Shown: positions 27,873 to 37,255 of the stretch, piece by piece
Position numbering within the stretch: the first letter of the stretch is position 1
Layout: every line of letters starts with the position of its first letter
NCBI GenBank assembly: GCA_946885605.1
Contig: CAMPGR010000003.1
Span: forward strand, 6,675-70,674
From: an uncultured Pseudomonadota bacterium
GTDB lineage: Bacteria > Pseudomonadota > Gammaproteobacteria > Burkholderiales > SG8-41
DNA: 64,000 bases
Direction: 5' to 3'
Program-made: the position numbers and the translations under genes
The notes under the pieces: model-generated
What the model was told of the DNA's origin: nothing
What the model saw: only the letters and a program-made list of their open reading frames with translations
Database searches by the model: none

Positions 27873-30060
27873 TCACCAGCCGCGCATTGCCCTCTTTCCT
27901 CAGCACGTTCACGGACACATCGTGCTCGTGGCGGCGGAGCTCGATGTCCATGCAGTCTTCGCCCACGCGCAGCGCGCGCACCGTCACTTCCTGAAGGAAC
28001 GGCGGCAGCCGCGGGCGTCGGAAGCGAAGTTCGGCCGCGCGGTGATCGATATCCATGCCGAGGCAGGCCTGCAGGAGCGCGAACGGCGCGGCGCTCGACC
28101 ATGCCTGCGGCGAGCAGGCAACGGGATAGAGGGTGGGACCGCTTCCCGGAACGCGCGAGAATCCGCAGAAGAGTTCGGGCAGACGCCTCAGATCCATGTA
28201 GCCCGCTGCATCGAACAGGCCCCAGAGCAGGCGCTCGACGTGCCGGGTGAGGCCGTAGCGCGCGAGCCCGAGCGCGATCAGCGCGTTGTCGTGCGGCCAC
28301 ACCGAGCCGTTGTGGTAGGACATGGGATTGAAGCGTGCGCTCGACTTTGCAACCGTCCGGATGCCCCAGCCGCAATAGAGCTCCGCGCCCATCAGCATGT
28401 CGGCGACACGCGCGGCGCGTTCCGGGGAGGCGATGCCGGTGAAAAGCACCTGCCCCGCGTTCGACGTGCGCACGTTGCAGCGCCTCTTCGCGCCATCGAG
28501 TGCGAGCGCATAGCTCCCGAGTTCCTCGGACCAGAATGCGGACTCGAAGCGCTGCCGCGCGGTGTCGGCGCGCTGCTCGAGCTCCACCGCGAGTTCGGCA
28601 TGGCCGAGTTCGCGGGCGAGCGCCGCAGCGTAGCGGCGCGCGGCATAGGCGTAACCCTGCACTTCGCAAAGCGCGATGGGGCCAGGGGCAAGGCTGCCGT
28701 CGGCATGGAAGACGGCATCCTGGGAGTCCTTCCATCCCTGGTTGACGAGCCCGCCGGCGCGCTGGCGCTGGTATTCGACAAAGCCATCGCCGTCCGGATC
28801 GCCGTACTTGTCGATCCATGCGAGCGCGGCGGAGATCGCGGGCCACAGCTCCGAAATCGTGGTGAGGTCGCCGGTGTGCCGGAAGTACATGCCGGCGAGC
28901 ATCACGAAGAGCGGCGTCGAATCGACCGCGCCGTAGTAGCGCCCGAACGGCACTTCACCGAGGCGCGCCATTTCGCCCCGCCGCGTCTCGTGCAGGATCT
29001 TGCCCGGCTCGGCGTCCGCCACGGGATCGAGGCTCTGCGCTTGCGTGGCGGCGAGGAACTTGAGCACGCCCCGCGCGATGGCGGGGTCGATCCACATCAG
29101 CTCCATCGCCGTGATGATGCCGTCGCGCCCGAACGCCGTGCTGAACCACGGGATCCCGGCGTAGGGATAGACGCCCGCGCTCGTGTGCGTCATCAGCATG
29201 AAGAGATCCGCCATTGCGCGGCACAAGACCTCGTTGAAGATCGCGTTCGAGGTCTCGATGGTGGTCGCGCGTGCGGTGGACCGGCGCAGCGCGCGCCTCG
29301 CGCGCCGGATGCACGACAGGAAGCGGCGATCGGGGTCGGAAACTTCGTCACCTTCCTCGCACGCGACGGTGATGCATACCGTGGTGCGCCCCTGGGGGTC
29401 GAGCTCGAATTCGTACGTGGCGGAGCGCGTATCGAGCGAGTCCGGCCGGGGATCGAAGTGCAGCTTGGTACGGCGAGGCACCTCATCGAGACCCATGTAT
29501 TCGAGGCAGACACGGTCCTCGGTCAGGATGCGGGCACGCTGTTCGCCGCGCGCGGGCCGCTGCTGTCCGCGCACCTCGAATATGTCGGCGAAGTCCGCGG
29601 CGAACACGAATCCCAGGCGCACGGTGCGGCGCCCGATGTCGAAATTGCGGATGGCCAGGCGCTCGTAGCACGCGCCCTGCCAAAGGAACTTCGAGCGAAA
29701 GACGTGTATCGTGTCGCTCGGCAGGACCACCCGGTTGTTCACCACGAGGTCGGGATTCGTGAGATCCACCGTGAGCACCGCGTTGTCGTCGCGGATCGTG
29801 GAGCTCAGCAGTATCGGCTGCTCGCCGTTGATCAGAAACTGGAAGCCCGAGAGATAGCGCGTATCGTTGTGGTACAGCCCTTCCGGGCTCGATTCCCCCG
29901 GCGCCACGTCCCCGAGATGATTGAACACGCTGAAGGTGTCGCCGTGCTTCAGCGTGCGCGGGCGCTTGACGAGCAACGGCGAGGTGATCGGGGTGTAGAA
30001 ATCGAGCGGGCTCGGCAGCCATTCGCTTCGCGCCGCCGCAAGCCGTACATTGCGTTTCAT
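27862..30060 (-). CDS. Glycogen-debranching-type amylo-alpha-1,6-glucosidase
   Basis: This 732-residue protein has an N-terminal GDE_N-type beta domain (TFSVFNHLGDVAPGESSPEGLYHNDTRYLSGF) and a C-terminal (alpha/alpha)6 glycosidase domain with GIPWFSTAFGRDGIITAMEL, GWKDSQDAVFHADG and NPMSYHNGSVWPHDNALI. Such proteins occur next to glycosyltransferases in trehalose/glycogen-type or stress-carbohydrate loci. It overlaps the upstream glycosyltransferase gene by 4 nt (ATGA), so both are translated from one mRNA and probably act on the same polymer or oligosaccharide. Confidence 0.85.
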   Translation of the reverse strand: MKRNVRLAAARSEWLPSPLDFYTPITSPLLVKRPRTLKHGDTFSVFNHLGDVAPGESSPEGLYHNDTRYLSGFQFLINGEQPILLSSTIRDDNAVLTVDLTNPDLVVNNRVVLPSDTIHVFRSKFLWQGACYERLAIRNFDIGRRTVRLGFVFAADFADIFEVRGQQRPARGEQRARILTEDRVCLEYMGLDEVPRRTKLHFDPRPDSLDTRSATYEFELDPQGRTTVCITVACEEGDEVSDPDRRFLSCIRRARRALRRSTARATTIETSNAIFNEVLCRAMADLFMLMTHTSAGVYPYAGIPWFSTAFGRDGIITAMELMWIDPAIARGVLKFLAATQAQSLDPVADAEPGKILHETRRGEMARLGEVPFGRYYGAVDSTPLFVMLAGMYFRHTGDLTTISELWPAISAALAWIDKYGDPDGDGFVEYQRQRAGGLVNQGWKDSQDAVFHADGSLAPGPIALCEVQGYAYAARRYAAALARELGHAELAVELEQRADTARQRFESAFWSEELGSYALALDGAKRRCNVRTSNAGQVLFTGIASPERAARVADMLMGAELYCGWGIRTVAKSSARFNPMSYHNGSVWPHDNALIALGLARYGLTRHVERLLWGLFDAAGYMDLRRLPELFCGFSRVPGSGPTLYPVACSPQAWSSAAPFALLQACLGMDIDHRAAELRFRRPRLPPFLQEVTVRALRVGEDCMDIELRRHEHDVSVNVLRKEGNARLVITL

Positions 30061-31205
30061 CGTTTGCTTAAGGCGGAGATCAGCTCGCCTGTGAGAACAC
30101 TATGCGACGGCGCGAGCGGCACTGCGCAGCCCGGCCCGATCGCCCGCCAGTGTGCGCCCGCGGCTCTTCGCGGCAGTTCCTGGGAGGCCGCAAGCCGCCG
30201 GTAGATCCGCACGTAGTCGGACGCCATGCGCTGCGCGCTGAAGCGTTGCTCGAAGGCGCCTCGTACGCGCGCACGGTCGACTTCGTCGATATGCCGGACC
30301 GCGGCCAGCGCCTCGTCCATCGTAGCGACGATGTAACCGTTCACGCCGTGCGCCACGATCTCCGGCACCGAGCCGCAGCGCCATGCGATGACCGGTGTGC
30401 CACATGCCATTGCCTCGATCATGGCGAGGCCGAAGGGCTCCGGCCAGTCCACTGGGAAGAGCAGCGCCCGGGCCTTGCTGAGCAGATCGGCCTTGTCCGA
30501 TTCGCCGACTTCGCCGATGAACTCGACGTGCGGGTCGACGAGGAGCGGGCGGACGGACTCGTGGAAGTAGGCCTCGTCCGCGCGGTCCACTTTGGCGGCG
30601 ATCTTGAGCTTGAGCCCGGTGCGGCGCGCGATCTCTATCGAGCGGTCGGGCCGCTTCTCGGGGGAGATGCGTCCGACGAAGGCGAGATAGTCTTCCGGCT
30701 TCGCGTTGAACGAGTAGAGGTCGACCGGCAAACCGTGGTGTACCGTGCCGGCCCAATTGACCGGCGGCATGGGGGCGCGCTGACTGTTCGAGATCGACAC
30801 GAGCGGCAGCTCGTCGAACTCCCTGAAGAACCGCACGACCTCCGGTAGGTCGAGCCGCCCGTGCAGCGTCGTCATCACGCGCCAGGCCTCGTGGCGGCAC
30901 AGCGGGAAGTGCAGGTATTCGATATGGAAATGGATGACGTCGAATTCCCTGGCCCGGCGGCGTACCTTGTCCAGCATCACGAGCTGCTGGGGCAGTGCAG
31001 GCGGGGCGGCGGGATCGAGCCGGAGCGCACGCTCGGCGCACGGCACGAGTTCGGCGGCCGTGATCGAGTCACCGCTCGCAAAGAGCGTGACTTCATGGCC
31101 TTGCCGGACCAGCTCCTCGGTGAGATACGACACCACACGTTCCGTCCCGCCATAGAGCTCCGGCGGCACGCGCTCGACCAGCGGGGCGACCTGGGCGATT
31201 TTCAC
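30057..31205 (-). CDS. GT4-family glycosyltransferase
   Basis: This 382-residue GT-B glycosyltransferase has an N-terminal PELYGGTERVVSYLTEELVRQGHEVTLFASGD. The C-terminal nucleotide-sugar domain contains YLAFVGRISPEKRPDRSIEIARR and the E-x7-E motif in WPEPFGLAMIEAMACGTPVIAW. It is cytosolic. It is the first gene of a two-gene operon with the debranching-type glycosidase. The acceptor is unknown. Confidence 0.9.
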   Translation of the reverse strand: MKIAQVAPLVERVPPELYGGTERVVSYLTEELVRQGHEVTLFASGDSITAAELVPCAERALRLDPAAPPALPQQLVMLDKVRRRAREFDVIHFHIEYLHFPLCRHEAWRVMTTLHGRLDLPEVVRFFREFDELPLVSISNSQRAPMPPVNWAGTVHHGLPVDLYSFNAKPEDYLAFVGRISPEKRPDRSIEIARRTGLKLKIAAKVDRADEAYFHESVRPLLVDPHVEFIGEVGESDKADLLSKARALLFPVDWPEPFGLAMIEAMACGTPVIAWRCGSVPEIVAHGVNGYIVATMDEALAAVRHIDEVDRARVRGAFEQRFSAQRMASDYVRIYRRLAASQELPRRAAGAHWRAIGPGCAVPLAPSHSVLTGELISALSKR

Positions 31206-31354
31206 GATCGGCCTCCTTAAAGAACAGCAGATTCAGGAAGCGCGAGCGAGTTCTCGATTGTGTCGCTAATCGTGGGGACGGTGGGGCGTTCAAATGCAGC
31301 CCGGGGCGCAGCCCGCTGTGTAGCCGCGCCCCGTGCTGGTGGTGCAGCGAAAGA

Positions 31355-31975
31355 TCAGACGACGCCGGCGGTCTTTCCGGCTTTTGCCTTGTGAGCGAAG
31401 GGGTCGTAGGCGCTCATGATGTCCGCCGAGCCGGTGGAGGAGGCGGCGGGCTTCGATGCCTGCGCGCCGGAGGAAGTGCCGAGGGTCGCGACGTTGCCGG
31501 AGAGCTCGCCGCCTTCCTCGATGGTGATCTTGCCGTAGCGAATGGTGCCCGATACCCGGCCGGTCGCGTAAATGATGAGGTGCCTGCGTGCGGTGAGCTC
31601 GCCTTCGAAGCGGCCGCGGATCTCGGCCACGTCAATACCGACGGTGCCCGAGAAGACGCCGTGCTCGGCGATCTTGATCACGCGGCTGTCCATCGAAGCT
31701 TCCACTCGGCCTTCCACGACCAGCGTGTCGCAGTCGGTGATCTCGACGCCTTTCAGCTTGATGTCAGGACCGACGATGAGCTTGCTTCCCGGGCCCTCTT
31801 CGCTCGAGGGAAGTGGCTTCGGCGGTTCCGGGATCTGCGGTTCCGGCTTCATCTCGAGCGGGGTGCTGCGGCCCGAAGGTGACGCGCCCTGCAGGGTGGG
31901 GGTGAGGTTCACGTTGCGGTTTTCTTTGCGCATGTTGTCGTCCTTCTTTCCAAAAATCCCGTCCCGGTTGAACAT
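31355..31975 (-). CDS. Bactofilin family cytoskeletal protein
   Basis: This 206-residue protein has a central bactofilin beta-helix: LIVGPDIKLKGVEITDCDTLVVEGRVEASMDSRVIKIAEHGVFSGTVGIDVAEIRGRFEGELTA with short repeating strands (about residues 63-145). Proline-rich N-terminal and Ser/Ala-rich C-terminal tails flank it. Bactofilins self-polymerise without nucleotide and scaffold envelope enzymes. The ATG at 31975 after AAGGAG is chosen; upstream in-frame starts lack a ribosome site. Confidence 0.88.
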   Translation of the reverse strand: MFNRDGIFGKKDDNMRKENRNVNLTPTLQGASPSGRSTPLEMKPEPQIPEPPKPLPSSEEGPGSKLIVGPDIKLKGVEITDCDTLVVEGRVEASMDSRVIKIAEHGVFSGTVGIDVAEIRGRFEGELTARRHLIIYATGRVSGTIRYGKITIEEGGELSGNVATLGTSSGAQASKPAASSTGSADIMSAYDPFAHKAKAGKTAGVV

Positions 31976-32279
31976 TGCGTCTCCTTGGCGCTCGTTGTAG
32001 TTCAATGCGTACCCTGTGTAGCTCGCACGCCCCATCCTTAGGCGCTCCGCCTTAGCAAGCCTCGTGCCCAACGATGCTCCACCCATCAGATCAAACCCTT
32101 AGAGAGTGCGCGTGCGGTTCGAAACGCGACGGTCTGTCGCCCGGGAGCGACGGGCAATACCTGCTTTGAAGATAAGCGGCTGATTTCGAGCCTGTAGATG
32201 GTGTCGTCGCAGGGCGACGATGATGTCGCTAAATCGCCACTGTGCGTCACTCCCGTCTGGCAAGCCTGTAGCGATGCGC

Positions 32280-32309
32280 AAAAAAACGCGGCGGGTGTAC
32301 CGCCGCGTT
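32280..32309 (-). terminator. Rho-independent terminator, minus strand
   Basis: A 10-bp perfect stem (AACGCGGCGG / CCGCCGCGTT, loop of 5) is followed on the minus strand by a run of T residues (A7 at 32280-32286 on the plus strand). It would end transcripts from the small gene at 32429-32629, 120 nt downstream of its stop. Confidence 0.85.
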
Positions 32310-32314
32310 CAGAG

Positions 32315-32368
32315 CCGGTTACTTCGTGAGCAACCGGAGACCGGGGGAGGAGGAGGAACCCCCGGTCT
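32315..32368. repeat. Two adjacent inverted repeats
   Basis: CCGGTT (32315-32320) pairs with AACCGG (32332-32337). Immediately after, AGACCGGGGG (32338-32347) pairs perfectly with CCCCCGGTCT (32359-32368) around a purine-only 11-nt loop. On the minus strand they lie between the small gene and its terminator, so they form a structured 3' UTR or a possible small RNA. Confidence 0.55.
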
Positions 32369-32428
32369 GGAGGAGTCTGACGCGAGCGCCGGCGGCCTGT
32401 CCGTGGCGGCGCGTTCGCTTGGTCGTCT

Positions 32429-32629
32429 TTAGTGCTTCGGGCTCAGTTTGAGGAACAAACGGGCGCCCAACTGCTCAATCTTCCTGGTTACCCAGAGGAT
32501 CGCATCCGCGATCATTTCGGCGTCCCGCATCGCGTTGATTGCGGCGCGGCGCTCGGTCTCCGACAGGCGGGCAGCGTTGATACGCTCATAAAGATTTGAA
32601 CTGGTTTTTACTTCCGTATCTTTTCCCAT
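32429..32629 (-). CDS. Small hypothetical protein
   Basis: This 66-residue protein begins MGKDTEVKTSSNLYERINAARLSETERRAA. It is mainly helical, with an amphipathic C-terminal segment AEMIADAILWVTRKIEQLGARLFLKL. The ATG is preceded by ATAGGAG. It is transcribed divergently from the LysR gene and followed by hairpins and a terminator, which supports a real gene. No function is recognised. Confidence 0.65.
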   Translation of the reverse strand: MGKDTEVKTSSNLYERINAARLSETERRAAINAMRDAEMIADAILWVTRKIEQLGARLFLKLSPKH

Positions 32630-32676
32630 ATCATGCTCCTATAATCCGGGCCGTGCAGAAAACTAATCCGAATTGT

Positions 32677-32686
32677 CAGAATTCTG
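32677..32686. promoter_or_regulatory. Palindrome in the divergent region upstream of the LysR gene
   Basis: CAGAATTCTG is a perfect 10-bp palindrome in an AT-rich divergent intergenic region. The octamer GTCAGAAT at its start recurs at 32768-32775, 34 nt upstream of the LysR ATG. Repeats of this kind near a LysR gene are candidate autoregulatory sites. Confidence 0.4.
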
Positions 32687-32801
32687 GGCTCCGGTCAACT
32701 TTCAATGCAATTATAGACGCACTTTCGGGCATGATGTTGCATCGCAGCAGCTGATATATTATCATTCGTCAGAATAGAAAAACTAATGTGTAGAGCCCAC
32801 T

Positions 32802-33752
32802 ATGCGCCTGCCGCCTCTGAATGCTCTGAAAGCCTTTGAAGCTGCTGCACGCCACTTGAGCGTCAAACGCGCCGCAGCCGAGCTGAACGTGACCCCCGCC
32901 GCAGTGAGCCACCAGATCCGCACCCTCGAGGAATACCTCGGGGTGCAGCTTTTTCATCGCTACAACCGCGCGCTCGAGCTGACCGATGCGGCGCGAGCGT
33001 GCCTGCCCAAGCTGCGGGAAGGTTTCGACTGCCTCATCAAGGCCGTGGAAGTGCTGCGGGCGCAGAAGGGGACGGGCGCATTCACTGTGAGCGCAGCGCC
33101 ATCCTTCGCGGCACGCTGGCTGATGCCGCGGCTGCATCGTTTCTTCGACGCCCACCCGGAAGTCGACGTGCGGGTTTCCGCCCGCATGCGGCAGGTGAGC
33201 GAAGGGGGCAAGGGTACCGTGGCCGAGCGCGCAACGATCGACGCCTGGCTCGCGGACTCCGATATTGCGATTCTCTACGGGCGCGGCGACTATCCCGGTT
33301 TCCACGTCGACAAGCTGCTGCCGCTCACCGTCACCCCCATCTGCAGTCCGCGGCTGATCACGGACGAGGCGCCGCTCAACCGACCCGAGGATCTGTGCCA
33401 CCACATGCTGCTGCACGACGATACGGGCGACCTCTACGACGGGGAGTCGTTCTGGGAGGTGTGGCTCAAGGCTGCGGGCGTAAACGGCGTGGACACGCAG
33501 CGCGGCCCGCACTTCAGTCACGCCGTGCTTGCATTCGAGGCGGCCATCGAGGGCGCGGGCGTGCTGGCGACGATGCCGGTGCTCGCCGCGGCGGATCTCC
33601 ACGCGTCGCGCCTCATTACGCCCTTTCCGCTGCGCGTGCCGCTCCAGTCGGCGTACTACCTCGTGTGCACGGACACCGCGATGACCCGCCCCCCGGTCTC
33701 GGCATTCCGGGAGTGGCTCCTGCGCGAGGCGGCGCGCGAAGAAGAAGTCTAA
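32802..33752 (+). CDS. LysR family regulator (GcvA-like)
   Basis: This 316-residue protein has the N-terminal winged helix-turn-helix LPPLNALKAFEAAARHLSVKRAAAELNVTPAAVSHQIRTLEEYLGVQLF (about residues 3-51), characteristic of the GcvA subgroup. The periplasmic-binding-fold effector domain starts near FTVSAAPSFAARWLMPRL. It probably regulates a divergent or nearby target; the only divergent gene is the 66-residue small protein. The effector is unknown. Confidence 0.9.
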   Translation: MRLPPLNALKAFEAAARHLSVKRAAAELNVTPAAVSHQIRTLEEYLGVQLFHRYNRALELTDAARACLPKLREGFDCLIKAVEVLRAQKGTGAFTVSAAPSFAARWLMPRLHRFFDAHPEVDVRVSARMRQVSEGGKGTVAERATIDAWLADSDIAILYGRGDYPGFHVDKLLPLTVTPICSPRLITDEAPLNRPEDLCHHMLLHDDTGDLYDGESFWEVWLKAAGVNGVDTQRGPHFSHAVLAFEAAIEGAGVLATMPVLAAADLHASRLITPFPLRVPLQSAYYLVCTDTAMTRPPVSAFREWLLREAAREEEV

Positions 33753-33834
33753 CGAGCGCCGCAAAATCGCTGGCGACGCTCTCCCTCACCCCCGGCCCGG
33801 CTTGCGGGCCAGCACGATCAACAGGTCGGGCGCG

Positions 33835-35046
33835 TCAGGTCGGCTCGATTGCCGGCCGCACGATCTGGCGATCGTCGATCGGGAGATTCACCAGCGCGGC
33901 GACGATGCCCATGGCGATGATGAGGAGCCACATGAGCCCGTACGAGCCGGTGGCATCGAAGAGGTAGCCGGCGAGCCAGATGCCGACCGAGCTGCCGACC
34001 TGGTGGAAGAGGAAGGCAATGCCGCTCAGGGTCGCGAGGTATCTCACGCCGAAAACATGGGCGATGAGCCCGCTCGTGAGCGGCACAGTGCCGAGCCACA
34101 GGAAGCCGATGATGGCGGCAAAAAGATAGATCGAGAGCGGCGAAAGCGGCAGCGCGATGAATACGGCGACGAGCGCTGCCCGCGTGAAATAAAGGCAGGA
34201 CAGAAGGTACTTCTTGGTGTACCGGCCGTCCAGCCAACCCCACACGTAGCTCCCGAAAATGTTGAAGAGGCCGATCAGCGCGAGCGCCATCATGCCGGTT
34301 TCCGGGCTCATCTTCTGGTCGAGCAGGTAGGCCGGGAAGTGCACCGAAATGAACATGAGCTGGAAGCCGCATACCGTGTAACCGAGACACAGCAGCACGT
34401 ATCCGCGATGGCCGAAAGCTTCGCGCAGCGCCTCACCGATCGATTGCTTGTGGAACTGGTGGGCCTGCGCGTGCTTGTCCTCTACGAGCGCGCTTGAAAG
34501 CGGCACGACGAGCATCACGGTCGCGGCGAGGATGACGAGGGCGGTGTGCCAGCCCATGGCGTTGATGAGCAACTGCCCGTAGGGAAGCATCACGAACTGG
34601 CCGAAGGAACCGGCGGCGCCCGCCACCCCGAGCGCGGCCGTGCGTTTTTCAGGCGGAAACGCCCGCCCGATGACGCCGTAGACGATGCTGAACCCGCTGC
34701 AGGCGAGCCCCACCCCGATCAAGAGGCCTGCGCTCACATTGAGCTCCCATCCGGTCGTCGCAAACGACATGAGCAGGAGCCCCAGCGCGTAGAGAAGCGT
34801 GCCGCCGATGAGCACGCGCGCGGTGCCGTACTTGTCCGCGATCATGCCAGTGAAGGGCTGCGCGAGCCCGTATACGAGGTTCTGCAGCGCGATCGCGACC
34901 GCGAACGTTTCGCGCCCCATACCGAGGTCCATCGTCATGGGCTGCAGGTAGAGCCCGAAGTTGTGCCGAACGCCGAGCGAGAGGGTGAGGATCATGCCGC
35001 CGCAGGCAAGCACGATGGCGGGTGTCCGCAAATTGGACTTTGGCAT
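33835..35046 (-). CDS. MFS transporter (OFA/monocarboxylate type)
   Basis: This 403-residue protein has 12 predicted transmembrane segments. The N-terminal half contains FGLYLQPMTMDLGMGRETFAVAIALQNLVYGLAQPFTGMIADKYGTARV, whose DKYG loop is the MFS motif A. GFSIVYGVIGRAFPPEKR and YVWGWLDGRYTKK are typical of oxalate/formate and monocarboxylate porters. It should exchange or import a small organic anion. It is a single gene between LysR and the pho region. Confidence 0.87.
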   Translation of the reverse strand: MPKSNLRTPAIVLACGGMILTLSLGVRHNFGLYLQPMTMDLGMGRETFAVAIALQNLVYGLAQPFTGMIADKYGTARVLIGGTLLYALGLLLMSFATTGWELNVSAGLLIGVGLACSGFSIVYGVIGRAFPPEKRTAALGVAGAAGSFGQFVMLPYGQLLINAMGWHTALVILAATVMLVVPLSSALVEDKHAQAHQFHKQSIGEALREAFGHRGYVLLCLGYTVCGFQLMFISVHFPAYLLDQKMSPETGMMALALIGLFNIFGSYVWGWLDGRYTKKYLLSCLYFTRAALVAVFIALPLSPLSIYLFAAIIGFLWLGTVPLTSGLIAHVFGVRYLATLSGIAFLFHQVGSSVGIWLAGYLFDATGSYGLMWLLIIAMGIVAALVNLPIDDRQIVRPAIEPT

Positions 35047-35185
35047 CAGCTCTTGTCGCGCTTCAAAAACGGCGCATTGTAGCGCGAACGGGTGTGCGGG
35101 ACGCCGCCATTACGACGTCATCTTGCTCTTGAACAACGCTTCTTGCGCAAAGGCGGGATCTGCCGAACAGGGTTAGGTCAGCCTG

Positions 35186-35527
35186 TCAGGCTGCTTCCCT
35201 GGAGGGACGAAGCGCCGCGGCGGGGACCGCCATGCGAGCGTCGCGATCGAGCCAATCCAGGCGCTGCAGCGCGCTTCCCAGTATGTCAGCCGCGTCCTTC
35301 AAAATCGCGTGCTTCTTGCCGTAACGGTCGTGTAGCTTCGCGAATTCCACAGTGAGCACTGTGATCCTGAGGCGAACGTCGCCCATCCCGGATAGAGGCA
35401 GCTCGACGAGCTCGCGCGGCAAAATACCCTGGACGTCGCCGTATCCCAGCGCTTCCAAATACGCGGTCAGCAGCAAGAAGATCTCGTGTTCGCTGCGCGA
35501 CTCGCGTATCACGTTGCCGATCATCAT
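35186..35527 (-). CDS. Small hypothetical protein after phoU
   Basis: This 113-residue soluble protein reads MMIGNVIRESRSEHEIFLLLTAYLEALGYGD at the start and then VELPLSGMGDVRLRITVLTVEFAKLHDRYGKK. No domain is recognised. Its second Met at 35524 is an equally good start. It lies 154 nt downstream of phoU on the same strand and may belong to the pst-phoU transcript, though an intervening promoter is possible. Confidence 0.65.
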   Translation of the reverse strand: MMIGNVIRESRSEHEIFLLLTAYLEALGYGDVQGILPRELVELPLSGMGDVRLRITVLTVEFAKLHDRYGKKHAILKDAADILGSALQRLDWLDRDARMAVPAAALRPSREAA

Positions 35528-35681
35528 GGTTCACTCCCGAACGATCATTGATGCTCCCCATGATAGGCGCCGGACATGACGGAAATTTGAAGTTCGCGCC
35601 TTCTGCCTCGCGAATCGGCGTATTTTTTGCAAGTGCCGAGCAGGGCGAAACCTTGTCGCTCGTGATCGCCCGCTTGCGGTC

Positions 35682-36389
35682 TCAGCTCAGGGCCTCGCGC
35701 TCCACCTGGTCGAAAGTGGTATGCCGCACATCGGTGCCCTTCACCATGTAGATGACCTGCTCGGACATGTTCTTCGCATGGTCCCCGATGCGTTCGATCG
35801 CCTTGGCGATCCACACGATTTCGAGCGCGGTCGAGATCGTGCGCGGATCCTCCATCATGAAGGTGATGAGCTGGCGCAGGATTGAACTGAACTCCTCATC
35901 GATTGCCATGTCTTCGCGGATAACGCCCGCCGCTTCCGCGGCATCGAGGCGCGCGAAGGCGTCGAGCGCCTTGCGCAGCATGTCCACCGCGATCTCTCCG
36001 GCGCGCTTGATATCCGCGAGCCGCGGGATCTGGAGCCGGCCGGGCTCGTGCACGTGCTTCGCCATGCGCGCGATTTTCTGCGCCTCGTCGCCGATGCGCT
36101 CCAAGTCCGTGACCGTCTTGCTGATCGCCATGATCATGCGCAGATCGCCTGCCGCGGGCTGGCGGCGAACGATGATGTGGCTGCATTCGTTGTCGATGCT
36201 CACCTCGTAGCCGTTCACGCGCCGGTCGCCGGCGATGACTTGGTCGATCAGTTCCAGATTGCCGGTGTTGAAGCCCTCGATCGCGGACAGGATTTGCGAC
36301 TCGACGAGCCCGCCCATCTGCAGCACGCGCGAGCGCAAGCCCTCCAGGTCGGCGTCAAATTGTCGGGACAGATGCTCGCTGTTAGGCAT
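35682..36389 (-). CDS. phoU: Phosphate signalling protein PhoU
   Basis: This 235-residue protein has two homologous three-helix PhoU domains: RSRVLQMGGLVESQILSAIEGF with RVNGYEVSIDNECSHIIVRRQPAAGDLRMIMAISKTVTDLERIGDEAQKIAR, and the second ending AIERIGDHAKNMSEQVIYMVKGTDVRH. It links Pst transport state to PhoR and keeps the regulon off when phosphate is plentiful. It is the last conserved gene of pstS-pstC-pstA-pstB-phoU, 23 nt after pstB. Confidence 0.96.
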   Translation of the reverse strand: MPNSEHLSRQFDADLEGLRSRVLQMGGLVESQILSAIEGFNTGNLELIDQVIAGDRRVNGYEVSIDNECSHIIVRRQPAAGDLRMIMAISKTVTDLERIGDEAQKIARMAKHVHEPGRLQIPRLADIKRAGEIAVDMLRKALDAFARLDAAEAAGVIREDMAIDEEFSSILRQLITFMMEDPRTISTALEIVWIAKAIERIGDHAKNMSEQVIYMVKGTDVRHTTFDQVEREALS

Positions 36390-36412
36390 GGCAGGCTCTC
36401 CTCGCGGTGGTG

Positions 36413-37252
36413 TCAGCCGAACCGGCCCGTGATGTAATCCTCGGTCTGCTTGTGCCTGGGCTTGATGAAAATATCGTCCGTCGGGCCGAATTCCACGATC
36501 TCCCCAAGGTACATGTACGCAGTATAGTCCGACACCCGCGCCGCCTGCTGCATGTTATGCGTGACGATGACCACCGTGTATTCCCTCTTGAGCTCGTCGA
36601 TCAATTCCTCGATGTGGCCGGTCGAAATCGGGTCGAGCGCCGAACACGGCTCGTCCAGGAGCAGTATCTCGGGATTGATGGCGATGCTGCGGGCAATGCA
36701 CAGCCGCTGCTGCTGGCCGCCCGAAAGGCTGTTGCCGCTGCGATGCAGCTTGTCTTTGACTTCGTTCCACAGCGCGGCCCGGCTCAACGCCATCTCGACG
36801 CGCTCGTCCATCTGGCCGCGGCTCAGGCGCTCGAAGAGCCGCACTCCGAAGGCGATGTTCTCGTAGATCGACATGGGGAAAGGCGTGGGCTTCTGGAACA
36901 CCATGCCGATGCGCGCTCTCAGAAGCGAGAGGTCCTGCCTCGTGGCAAGCAGGTCCTCGCCATCCATGATGATTTCGCCCTCTGCCCGCTGCTCGGGATA
37001 GAGCTCGTACATTCGGTTGAAAGTGCGCAGCAAGGTCGACTTTCCGCAGCCCGACGGCCCGATGAACGCGGTGACTTTTCGCTCGGGTATATCGATCGTT
37101 ATCGATTTCAGTGCCTGAAAGCTGCCGTAGTAGAAATTGAGATTGTGCACCTGGAGCTTCGGCACGAAGTCGGCCGCCACGGGAGCCTTTTCGCACGCTT
37201 CCGCGCTCGCTTCCCGGCGGATTTGAACAAAGCCTCTTGCTTGAGCTTCCAT
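36413..37252 (-). CDS. pstB: Phosphate ABC transporter ATP-binding protein PstB
   Basis: This 279-residue ATPase has Walker [10 protein letters not shown] (residues 65-73), the signature [18 protein letters not shown], and Walker [15 protein letters not shown] followed by the switch histidine in [19 protein letters not shown]. It powers PstCA. A 30-residue N-terminal extension precedes the usual start; an internal start cannot be excluded. It lies 3 nt after pstA. Confidence 0.96.
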   Translation of the reverse strand: MEAQARGFVQIRREASAEACEKAPVAADFVPKLQVHNLNFYYGSFQALKSITIDIPERKVTAFIGPSGCGKSTLLRTFNRMYELYPEQRAEGEIIMDGEDLLATRQDLSLLRARIGMVFQKPTPFPMSIYENIAFGVRLFERLSRGQMDERVEMALSRAALWNEVKDKLHRSGNSLSGGQQQRLCIARSIAINPEILLLDEPCSALDPISTGHIEELIDELKREYTVVIVTHNMQQAARVSDYTAYMYLGEIVEFGPTDDIFIKPRHKQTEDYITGRFG

Positions 37253-37255
37253 GCG

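Larger units (their letters stand above)
31976..32428. other. Intergenic region with several hairpins
   Basis: These 453 bases hold no convincing gene. They contain the bactofilin promoter region and, from 32280 to 32368, a cluster of three strong inverted repeats, one of which is a terminator on the minus strand. Confidence 0.6.

Noticed and set aside
27922..30204. 760-codon open frame on the plus strand
   Set aside because: It is antisense to the debranching-type enzyme and glycosyltransferase, both with clear motifs. The long frame reflects low stop frequency in GC-rich DNA.
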